This document shows positions 5,720-11,143 of a DNA stretch of 14,611 nt, piece by piece. The DNA is from JBDTVS01 sp040007095. Lineage in GTDB: Bacteria; Acidobacteriota; Vicinamibacteria; Vicinamibacterales; CAVVIG01. A model generated the notes under the pieces. The model was not told the origin of the DNA. It searched no databases and was given only the letters and a program-made list of their open reading frames with translations. The stretch is taken from positions 1 to 14,611 of the forward strand of contig JBDTVS010000210.1 of assembly GCA_040007095.1 (NCBI GenBank). Reading direction: 5' to 3'. The position numbers were made by a program, and so were the translations under genes. Position 1 is the first letter of the stretch, and every line of letters starts with the position of its first letter.

Positions 5720-7381
5720 TCAGCTCGTGACAGCCCCCATCGACGCCGACGACACCAGCTTCGCGTATTTCGCCATCACCCCAGTCGCGTACCGCGGTGC
5801 GGGCGCCTTCCACGATTCCATCCGCCGTGCCAGTTCGGTGCCGCTGAGCTCGACGTCAAGGCGACGATTGGCGACGTCGATGACAATCACGTCACCCTCG
5901 TGAACGGCGGCCAGCGGCCCGCCGCGGAAGGCTTCAGGCGCCACGTGGCCGACCATGAATCCACGCGTGGCCCCGGAGAATCGGCCGTCGGTCACGAGTG
6001 CCACCGAATCGCCGAGACCGGCGCCCATCAGCGCGCCGGTCACTCCCAACATCTCGCGCATGCCCGGCCCGCCGCTCGGCCCTTCGTACCGGATGACCAC
6101 GACGTCGCCGGGACGAATGGCTTGAGCCTGCACCGCGGCAAACGCCGCATCCTCGCTGTCGAACACCCTCGCCGGCCCGCGGTGCTCGAGGCGTCCGGCG
6201 CCAGACACCTTGATCACGGCGCCTTCCGGCGCGAGGTTGCCATACACGATGACGAGGCCGCCGGTCGGCTTGAGGGGATTGTCGACCGGCCGCACGACTT
6301 CCTGCCCGGCCGTCTCGACGGCCAGGGCCGCCTCGTCGCCAATCGTGCGACCCGTCACAGTCGGCGCGTCGCTGGTCAGCACGCCGGCCTCGATCAGCCG
6401 CTTCGCGACCAGCGCGGTGCCGCCTGCCGCGTAGAGATCGGTCGCGACGAACCGCCCGGAAGGTTTCAGATCCGCCAGGAGCGGCACCTTGGCGCTGATC
6501 TGATCGAACTCGTTCAAGGCCAGATCGACACCGGCTTCATGCGCGATGGCCATCAAGTGCAGCACGGCATTGGTGGAACCGCCCGTGGTGGCGACCGACG
6601 CGATTGCGTTGTGGAACGCCGGCCGCGTCATGATGTCGCGCGGGCGAACGCCGTTGCGAACGAGGGTCATCAACCGCTCGCCCGCGAGGTGCGCGACTTC
6701 GGCCTTCTTGGGATCGTTGGCCGGCACATTGCCGCTCCCGGCCGCGGCGATGCCCAGGAACTCACAGACCAGGGCCATCGTGTTCGCCGTGAACTGGCCG
6801 CCGCACGCGCCCGCGCCCGGACACGCGACGCCCTCGAGCTCATGCAGATCGGCGTCGCTCATCTTGCCTGCGCCGTGCGCGCCCACCGCTTCGAACACCT
6901 CTTGAATCGTCACGGCCTTCCCGTGAAACTGCCCGGCCGCAATCGACCCGCCGTAGAGAATCAGGCCGGGGATGTTCAAGCGGGCAAGGGCCATGATGCC
7001 GCCCGGAATGGTCTTGTCGCACCCGACCAGCACGATCAGCCCGTCGAACCCGTTACCGCGCGTGACCAGCTCGATCGAATCGGCGATGACCTCGCGGCTG
7101 ACCAGCGAGGTCTTCATTCCCTCGGTGTTCATCGTGATGCCGTCCGAGATCGACACGGTATTGAACTCCATCGGCGTCCCCCCCGCCTGACGGATGCCGG
7201 CTTTCACATGCACGGCCAGCTCGCGCAGATGGTAGTTGCACGGTCCGATTTCAATCCACGTGTTGGCCACGCCAATCAGCGGTTTCTTGAGGTCGGCGTC
7301 CGTGAAGCCCACCGCCTTGAGCATCGCCCGTGCGGGCGCACGGCTTGGCCCGGTCGTCAACGGATTCGGCACAAACGTCAT
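5720..7381 (-). CDS. ilvD: dihydroxy-acid dehydratase
   Basis: The enzyme dehydrates 2,3-dihydroxy-isovalerate or -methylvalerate to the 2-oxo acids, the third step of valine/isoleucine synthesis. The product is 553 residues. Candidate iron-sulfur ligands are C48 (GPCNYH), C121 (GCDKTIPGG) and C193 (GAGACGGQFTANTM). This three-cysteine set is typical of the [2Fe-2S] class of the IlvD/Edd family. The C-terminal swivelling domain carries GRFSGATRGFMVGHV. The ATG at 7381 shares one base with the pheA stop (TGATG) and has GAGG 7 nt upstream, inside pheA. A GTG one codon earlier is less likely as start. Translation is probably coupled to pheA. It is separated from ilvB by 488 bp. Confidence 0.97.
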   Translation of the reverse strand: MTFVPNPLTTGPSRAPARAMLKAVGFTDADLKKPLIGVANTWIEIGPCNYHLRELAVHVKAGIRQAGGTPMEFNTVSISDGITMNTEGMKTSLVSREVIADSIELVTRGNGFDGLIVLVGCDKTIPGGIMALARLNIPGLILYGGSIAAGQFHGKAVTIQEVFEAVGAHGAGKMSDADLHELEGVACPGAGACGGQFTANTMALVCEFLGIAAAGSGNVPANDPKKAEVAHLAGERLMTLVRNGVRPRDIMTRPAFHNAIASVATTGGSTNAVLHLMAIAHEAGVDLALNEFDQISAKVPLLADLKPSGRFVATDLYAAGGTALVAKRLIEAGVLTSDAPTVTGRTIGDEAALAVETAGQEVVRPVDNPLKPTGGLVIVYGNLAPEGAVIKVSGAGRLEHRGPARVFDSEDAAFAAVQAQAIRPGDVVVIRYEGPSGGPGMREMLGVTGALMGAGLGDSVALVTDGRFSGATRGFMVGHVAPEAFRGGPLAAVHEGDVIVIDVANRRLDVELSGTELARRMESWKAPAPRYATGVMAKYAKLVSSASMGAVTS

Positions 7382-8232
7382 CACACCACCTCAAAGGAAT
7401 GCGGTTGCCGGCTCTCCCGCGTTTTCCAGCTCGCATACGAGCCCAGCGTTCGCAGCGTCGGCGCGAACTCAGCCAGGTGCGCGAGCGCGCGTGCGCACGG
7501 GAGATGGTCGGCCGCCGCGGCAACATCCACGTAAAACAGGTACTCCCAGGGCCGGCCGCGCAGGGGCCGCGATTCCAGCTTCGTCAAGTCGAGGCCGCGC
7601 AGGGCGAACGCGCTCAAGGCCTTGAACAGCGCCCCTGGCTCATTCGGCAGCGAGAACACGATCGACGTCTTGTCCGGCACGCGGTCACTGAAGGGACGAC
7701 GGCCGATCACGAGAAAACGGGTCACGTTGTCGCTGTAGTCCTGGATTCCCGAGGCCAGCGGTACCAGGCCGAAAATTTCTCCGGCCCGCGCCGACGCGAT
7801 CGCGGCGGCGTTCTCGAGCTTCTCGTCAGCCACCATCTTCGCACTGCCGGCGGTATCGTAGGTGGCCACAATTTCCACGCCCGTCAGTGTTCGCAGGAAG
7901 CTCTCGCACTGCGCCAGGGCCTGGGGATGCGAGTAGACGCGGGTCAGGCGATCGAGCGAGGCACCGGGCAACGCGAGGAGCTGGTGCACGACCGGCAGCT
8001 CGACCTCGGCGACAATCGGCAACTCGTGCGCCAGGAGCAGGTCGTAGTTGCGGTGAATACTGCCGCCGATCGAGTTCTCGATCGGCAGGACCCCATAGTC
8101 CGCCGTCCCGCTCTCTACCGCCGCAAACGCCTCCTCGAAGGTCCGGCACGCGAGAAGCTGCGCGTCGGGGGCCGCGCCGCGCGCCGCCGCCTCGCTGAAG
8201 GCTCCCGGTTCTCCCTGATAGGCAATCTGCAT
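7381..8232 (-). CDS. pheA: prephenate dehydratase, monofunctional
   Basis: Converts prephenate to phenylpyruvate, the committed step to phenylalanine. The product is 283 residues, with the PDT domain first (IAYQGEPGAFSE at residues 3-14). The catalytic TRF motif is at residues 171-173 within NVTRFLV. A C-terminal ACT domain carries GALF (200-203) and ESRP (220-223), the usual phenylalanine-binding signatures. No chorismate mutase domain is fused, unlike the enterobacterial P-protein. The ATG at 8232 lacks a strong Shine-Dalgarno. A terminator, an antiterminator-like pairing, a small Phe-containing ORF and a promoter lie upstream, so attenuation is likely in addition to allosteric feedback through the ACT domain. 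It overlaps ilvD by one base. Confidence 0.96.
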   Translation of the reverse strand: MQIAYQGEPGAFSEAAARGAAPDAQLLACRTFEEAFAAVESGTADYGVLPIENSIGGSIHRNYDLLLAHELPIVAEVELPVVHQLLALPGASLDRLTRVYSHPQALAQCESFLRTLTGVEIVATYDTAGSAKMVADEKLENAAAIASARAGEIFGLVPLASGIQDYSDNVTRFLVIGRRPFSDRVPDKTSIVFSLPNEPGALFKALSAFALRGLDLTKLESRPLRGRPWEYLFYVDVAAAADHLPCARALAHLAEFAPTLRTLGSYASWKTRESRQPHSFEVV

Positions 8233-8265
8233 GATCGGCTCGTTCTACAATCCGCCATCGGCCAT

Positions 8266-8301
8266 AAAAAAAGGCCATCACCCGACTCTCGGATGATGGC
8301 C
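8266..8301 (-). terminator. intrinsic terminator in the pheA leader (attenuator)
   Basis: On the minus strand GGCCATCA (8301-8294) pairs with TGATGGCC (8280-8273). Inside it a U-G wobble and CCGA/TCGG close on a GAG triloop, making a 13-bp stem. Seven T residues (8272-8266) follow at once, the textbook form of a Rho-independent terminator. It ends 33 nt before the pheA ATG and 24 nt after the stop of a small ORF, a position expected for an attenuator rather than a gene-end terminator. Confidence 0.85.
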
Positions 8302-8335
8302 CCGTTTGGCTCTGGCCTCGGTGCTTACATCATCC
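8291..8335 (-). promoter_or_regulatory. antiterminator-like pairing in the pheA leader
   Basis: GGATGATG (8335-8328) is perfectly complementary to CATCATCC (8298-8291), which includes most of the 5' arm of the terminator. The two structures cannot form together. The upstream arm covers the last two codons of the small leader ORF (ATG ATG before TAA), so a ribosome finishing that ORF would mask it. Directly upstream, TGTCGCG/CGCGACA (8358-8352, 8342-8336) forms a further 7-bp hairpin with a 9-nt loop. Confidence 0.6.
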
Positions 8336-8477
8336 TGTCGCGTGGCGGCCTCGCGACACCAATCGGCTCAAACCGAACCCGAACACCGACCGCGACGAAC
8401 GGCCGGTGGTCCGCGCGCGCCGCCGCGACGAACGCACGGCGCCCGGCTGGCCGGCCGGGACGAAATGTCGAGCGCAT
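8325..8477 (-). CDS. candidate pheA leader peptide
   Basis: A 50-codon ORF starts at an ATG (8477) preceded at 8 nt by AAGG and stops with TAA 24 nt before the terminator hairpin. It contains four Phe codons (residues 5, 16, 27, 36), two of them inside a repeated CGTTCGTCGCGG 33 nt apart. The frame stays open upstream to further ATGs at 8510 and 8540, so the start is not certain. The Phe codons are spread out, not clustered as in enterobacterial PheL, so control by phenylalanyl-tRNA is plausible but unproven. The peptide is otherwise Arg/Pro/Val-rich and matches no family I know. Confidence 0.4.
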   Translation of the reverse strand: MRSTFRPGRPAGRRAFVAAARADHRPFVAVGVRVRFEPIGVARPPRDRMM

Positions 8478-8556
8478 CTGCCCGGCCTTCGAGAGCGGCG
8501 GGCGGTTCGCCATGTCGTGGACGCGAGTGGGAGTCGACATCGGTGGTTCGCGTCCT

Positions 8557-8585
8557 ATTACATGACCTGCTGCACTAGAAGTCAA
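8557..8585 (-). promoter_or_regulatory. sigma70-type promoter for pheA-ilvD
   Basis: On the minus strand TTGACT (8585-8580) and TGTAAT (8562-8557) are separated by exactly 17 nt. Each box matches five of six consensus bases. An AT-rich stretch lies just upstream at about 8587-8612. Transcription would begin near 8550, giving a leader of about 318 nt before pheA that contains the small ORF and the attenuator. This is the best-looking promoter in the window. Confidence 0.65.
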
Positions 8586-8635
8586 ATTGATAATCTTTAC
8601 CGAATCATAAACGTTCGGAATACCGCCTGCCCTGC

Positions 8636-8687
8636 TTGAACGACTGAAAGTCGCAGACCGCGCCGCCTGCGTGCGGCAGTCGTTCAA
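8636..8687. repeat. 52-bp interrupted palindrome upstream of the pheA promoter
   Basis: TTGAACGACTG (8636-8646) and CAGTCGTTCAA (8677-8687) are perfect 11-bp inverted repeats. Inside, CGCAG and CTGCG give a second 5-bp stem placed symmetrically, with 5 nt on each side. It ends about 50 bp upstream of the pheA -35 box. No T-run follows on either strand. It may be an operator, a dcd 3'-end structure or a REP-like element. Confidence 0.5.
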
Positions 8688-8765
8688 TAGTCACGATCGT
8701 GGTTCGCACGATGCTCACGTACTCGTTGGTCCGAAACATCTCACGGCCGAACCGGCTGAACGCTG

Positions 8766-8782
8766 ACCGGCTGAAAGCCGGT
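8766..8782. repeat. GAA-loop hairpin just downstream of dcd
   Basis: ACCGGCT, GAA and AGCCGGT form a perfect 7-bp stem with a 3-nt loop, 25 nt after the dcd stop. The 10-mer ACCGGCTGAA also occurs directly at 8751-8760, a partial second copy. A similar GAA-loop stem (CGACT/AGTCG) is at 8641-8653. It may help end the dcd transcript, but there is no T-run. The remainder of 8688-8806 holds no gene I can support. Confidence 0.35.
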
Positions 8783-8806
8783 GGGCTTGAACCTGGCACG
8801 TGGGCA

Positions 8807-9361
8807 CTAAAGCTTCGGCAGGGTCACACCTCGCTGGCCCTGATACTTCCCCTTCTTGTCCTTGTAGGAGATCGCGCACGGTTCGTCGCTCTCGAAGAAG
8901 AGCACCTGCGCGATGCCCTCGTTCGCGTAGATCTTGGCGGGCAGCGGCGTCGTATTGGAGATCTCGATCGTGACGTGCCCTTCCCACTCGGGCTCGAACG
9001 GCGTCACGTTGACGATGATCCCGCAGCGAGCGTAGGTGGATTTGCCGAGGCAGATGGTCAGAATCTGGCGCGGAATCCGAAAATACTCAATCGTACTCGC
9101 CAGCGCAAAGGAGTTCGGCGGGATGATGCAGACGTCGGCTTTCATGTCCACGAACGACTTGGGATCGAAGTTCTTCGGATCGACCACCGTGTTGAAGACG
9201 TTGGTAAATACCTTGAACTCGTCGCCGACCCGGACGTCGTACCCGTAGGACGACACGCCGTACGAGATCGCGCCGGCACGCACCTGGCCGTCGACGAACG
9301 GCTCGATCATCTGGTGCTCGAGCGCCATGCGAGTGATCCAGGTGTCGTTCTTGATGGACAT
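8807..9361 (-). CDS. dcd: dCTP deaminase
   Basis: Deaminates dCTP to dUTP, supplying the precursor for dTMP synthesis. The product is 184 residues, within the usual range for the trimeric dUTPase-fold deaminase. Visible motifs are GKSTYARCG (residues 106-114) and the EGHVTIEISN strand (127-136), with E133 at the position of the catalytic glutamate. The distal 'ANEGIAQVLFF' strand and a C-terminal lid (YQGQRGVTLPKL) follow. Whether it is monofunctional or a bifunctional deaminase/dUTPase cannot be settled by eye. It starts 6 nt after the DUF2905 gene stop without a clear ribosome binding site, so translation is probably coupled. Confidence 0.93.
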   Translation of the reverse strand: MSIKNDTWITRMALEHQMIEPFVDGQVRAGAISYGVSSYGYDVRVGDEFKVFTNVFNTVVDPKNFDPKSFVDMKADVCIIPPNSFALASTIEYFRIPRQILTICLGKSTYARCGIIVNVTPFEPEWEGHVTIEISNTTPLPAKIYANEGIAQVLFFESDEPCAISYKDKKGKYQGQRGVTLPKL

Positions 9362-9367
9362 CGGCAG

Positions 9368-9562
9368 TCAGCGGCGGAAGAGGGCCAGCAGCAGCGTCAG
9401 CAAGAGACTCAGCACGATCGAGGTCGCGAGGGGAAAGTAGAAGCTGAAGCTCCCTCGCCGGATGTAGACATCGCCCGGCAAGCGCCCGAACGGGACCCCG
9501 AGCATCACCAGCACACCGAGGGCGGCCACGCCAAGACCGATGACGACGAGGGTCTTACCCAT
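9368..9562 (-). CDS. DUF2905 family small membrane protein
   Basis: The product is 64 residues with two hydrophobic helices, at about 5-24 and 43-61. They flank the conserved loop GRLPGDVYIRRGSFSFYFPL that defines DUF2905. Function is unknown for the family. The second helix ends in a short basic tail (FRR). It lies between ndk and dcd, 89 nt after the ndk stop and 6 nt before dcd, so it belongs to that transcription unit. The ribosome binding site is weak. The family call is good; any link to nucleotide metabolism would be guilt by position only. Confidence 0.85.
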   Translation of the reverse strand: MGKTLVVIGLGVAALGVLVMLGVPFGRLPGDVYIRRGSFSFYFPLATSIVLSLLLTLLLALFRR

Positions 9563-9631
9563 CGGTGACCGGAGACACCAAACCAGCGACCAACGATGCG
9601 TCGTGTGTCCTTGCGTTCGTGGCTGATCTCG

Positions 9632-9649
9632 GGCGCCCGCGCAGGCGCC
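9632..9649 (-). other. GGCGCC hairpin after ndk
   Basis: Two copies of GGCGCC (9632-9637, 9644-9649) separated by 6 nt can pair as a 6-bp all-GC stem directly after the ndk stop codon. No T-run follows. It may be a 3' stabilising stem or partial terminator. A decayed stretch resembling the 9-nt CACGAAGAN units lies just beyond, at about 9600-9622. Confidence 0.3.
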
Positions 9650-9651
9650 GC

Positions 9652-10068
9652 CTACACCAGCTCGAGCCCGGCAAAAAAATAGCCGATCTCGTACGCGGCG
9701 GTGTCCGGCGCGTCGGACCCGTGCGTGGCGTTGCGCTCGATCGACTCCGCGAACTCCTTACGCAGCGTGCCGGCGTCGGCTTTCGCCGGATCGGTCGCGC
9801 CCATCAGCGTCCGCCACTTCTTGATGGCGTCTGGCGCTTCGAGCACCAGGACGACCGCCGGACCCGACGACATGAAGCTCGTCAGGCTGCCGAAGAACGG
9901 CCGTTCCCGGTGTACTACATAGAATCCTTCGGCATCGCGCTGGCTGAGGTGCACCCGGCGCAACGCACGAATGTCGAACCCGGCCGCCTCGATGCGTTCG
10001 ATGATGCGGCCGACGTAGCGACTCGCGACGGCGTCCGGCTTGATGATGGCGAGCGTCCGCTCGGCCAT
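9652..10068 (-). CDS. ndk: nucleoside diphosphate kinase
   Basis: Transfers the gamma phosphate between nucleoside triphosphates and diphosphates through a phosphohistidine. The product is 138 residues, the standard size. It opens with ERTLAIIKPDAV, has RPFFGSLTSFMSSGP in the middle, and the active-site histidine is H116 in NATHGSD. The ATG at 10068 follows the korB stop directly (TAGATG), with GGAAGG about 10 nt upstream inside korB, so it is translationally coupled to korB. Its place after sucCD and korAB makes sense: it can redistribute the NTP made by succinyl-CoA synthetase. Confidence 0.97.
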   Translation of the reverse strand: MAERTLAIIKPDAVASRYVGRIIERIEAAGFDIRALRRVHLSQRDAEGFYVVHRERPFFGSLTSFMSSGPAVVLVLEAPDAIKKWRTLMGATDPAKADAGTLRKEFAESIERNATHGSDAPDTAAYEIGYFFAGLELV

Positions 10069-11091
10069 CTATCGCAGGCCTTCCATGATTTCTTCGAGCG
10101 CCTCTCTGCCTGGACGCACGCGGCTGAGCGGCAGCGTCGCGAGCGGCTCGTCGACCATGTTCAACTGCGTGAGGAAGTCGTCGCGGTCGGGCTCGATGTA
10201 GATCAGCCCGGTGGCGAACTCGCCACGCCGCGCGGTTTCGTGCAGCCGCTTCAGCGCGCTGATCTTGTCGGTCGGGTCGTAGTCCTCCTCGAGCTTCTTC
10301 AAGTACATCTTCGACCCGTCGTGCATGGTGACTTCCTGGGTCGAGCCCGGCGCGTAGTCGACGTTGATGTCCTCGAAGAACGGGACGAAACTGACTTCCT
10401 CGAGCGGATCGTCGTGATCCTTCACGTACGAATAACTCTTGGTCGAGCCTTCATGATCGTTGAAGGTGACACAGGGCGAGATGACGTCGAGCATCACCGT
10501 GCCGCGGTGGGAGAGCGCCGCCTTCAACAGGGAGAGGAGCTGCTTCTTGTCGCCGGAGAAGGAGCGGGCAACAAAGGTGGCCCCCAACTCGACCGCCAGC
10601 GCGCACGTGTCGATCGGCGGCAGGTCGTTCACGACGCCGTTCTTCAGCTTGGATCCGAGATCCGCCGTCGGCGAAAACTGCCCCTTGGTGAGCCCGTAGC
10701 AGCCGTTGTCTTCGATGATGTAGATGATCGGCAGATTCCGGCGCATCAGATGGACGAACTGGCCGATGCCGATCGCACCGGTATCGCCGTCGCCGCTGAC
10801 GCCGATCGCGATCAGGTTCTTGTTCGCCAGCATTGCGCCGGTGCCCACCGACGGCATGCGACCGTGCACCGCGTTGAAGCCGTGCGACCCGCCGAGGAAA
10901 TACGCGGGGCTCTTGCTCGAACAGCCGATGCCCGACAGCTTCACGACGTTGGTGGGATTGATGCCCATCTCGTAGAACGCGTCGATGATGCGCTCGGAAA
11001 TGGAATTGTGGCCGCAGCCGGCGCACAACGTCGTCTTGCTGCCCTTGTAAACGATTGGTTCAAGTCCGATTCGATTGATTTTACCGGCCAT
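10069..11091 (-). CDS. korB: 2-oxoglutarate:ferredoxin oxidoreductase beta subunit
   Basis: The ThDP- and cluster-binding subunit of a 2-oxoacid:ferredoxin oxidoreductase. The product is 340 residues. Likely [4Fe-4S] ligands are C23 and C26 (CAGCGH), C57 (GIGCSSK) and C207 (ISPCVTFND). The ThDP/Mg motif GDGDTGAIGIGQF begins at residue 100 and closes with EDNGCYGLTKGQ (N129). It partners the fused gamma-alpha subunit encoded just upstream. Substrate is inferred to be 2-oxoglutarate from family resemblance and from the adjacent succinyl-CoA synthetase genes; a branched-chain or pyruvate enzyme is less likely. The ATG at 11091 has GGAG at 7 nt, the last of four tandem 13-nt units. Confidence 0.93.
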   Translation of the reverse strand: MAGKINRIGLEPIVYKGSKTTLCAGCGHNSISERIIDAFYEMGINPTNVVKLSGIGCSSKSPAYFLGGSHGFNAVHGRMPSVGTGAMLANKNLIAIGVSGDGDTGAIGIGQFVHLMRRNLPIIYIIEDNGCYGLTKGQFSPTADLGSKLKNGVVNDLPPIDTCALAVELGATFVARSFSGDKKQLLSLLKAALSHRGTVMLDVISPCVTFNDHEGSTKSYSYVKDHDDPLEEVSFVPFFEDINVDYAPGSTQEVTMHDGSKMYLKKLEEDYDPTDKISALKRLHETARRGEFATGLIYIEPDRDDFLTQLNMVDEPLATLPLSRVRPGREALEEIMEGLR

Positions 11092-11143
11092 CGCTATTCT
11101 CCAACCCTATTCTCCAACGCTATTCTCCAGCGCTATTCTCCAC
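11092..11143 (-). repeat. four tandem 13-nt units, each with a Shine-Dalgarno core, before korB
   Basis: On the minus strand the units are GTGGAGAATAGCG, CTGGAGAATAGCG, TTGGAGAATAGGG and TTGGAGAATAGCG, followed directly by the korB ATG. Every unit contains GGAG and a TAG. The first unit contains the korA stop codon, and because 13 is not a multiple of 3 the TAGs fall in all three frames. Only the last GGAG is at normal spacing (7 nt) from the korB start. Confidence 0.9.

Noticed and set aside
5499..5813. 104-codon minus-strand frame running from inside ilvD toward the MITE as a possible ilv leader peptide
   Set aside because: The part after ilvD has few Ile, Leu or Val codons and no cluster of them, and no terminator follows. 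A tiny ATG ATT GTG TGA frame near 5570 is too short to weigh.
5612..7534. 640-codon open frame on the plus strand
   Set aside because: It lies antisense to ilvD and pheA, whose products are unmistakable. The translation is His/Arg/Gly-rich without any domain, as expected for the complement of a GC-rich gene.
8605..8799. 64-codon minus-strand frame between dcd and the pheA promoter
   Set aside because: It has no good ribosome binding site for either Met and no recognised motif. It is crossed by a 52-bp palindrome that alone explains part of its sequence. I cannot exclude a small gene starting near 8742, but support is too thin.
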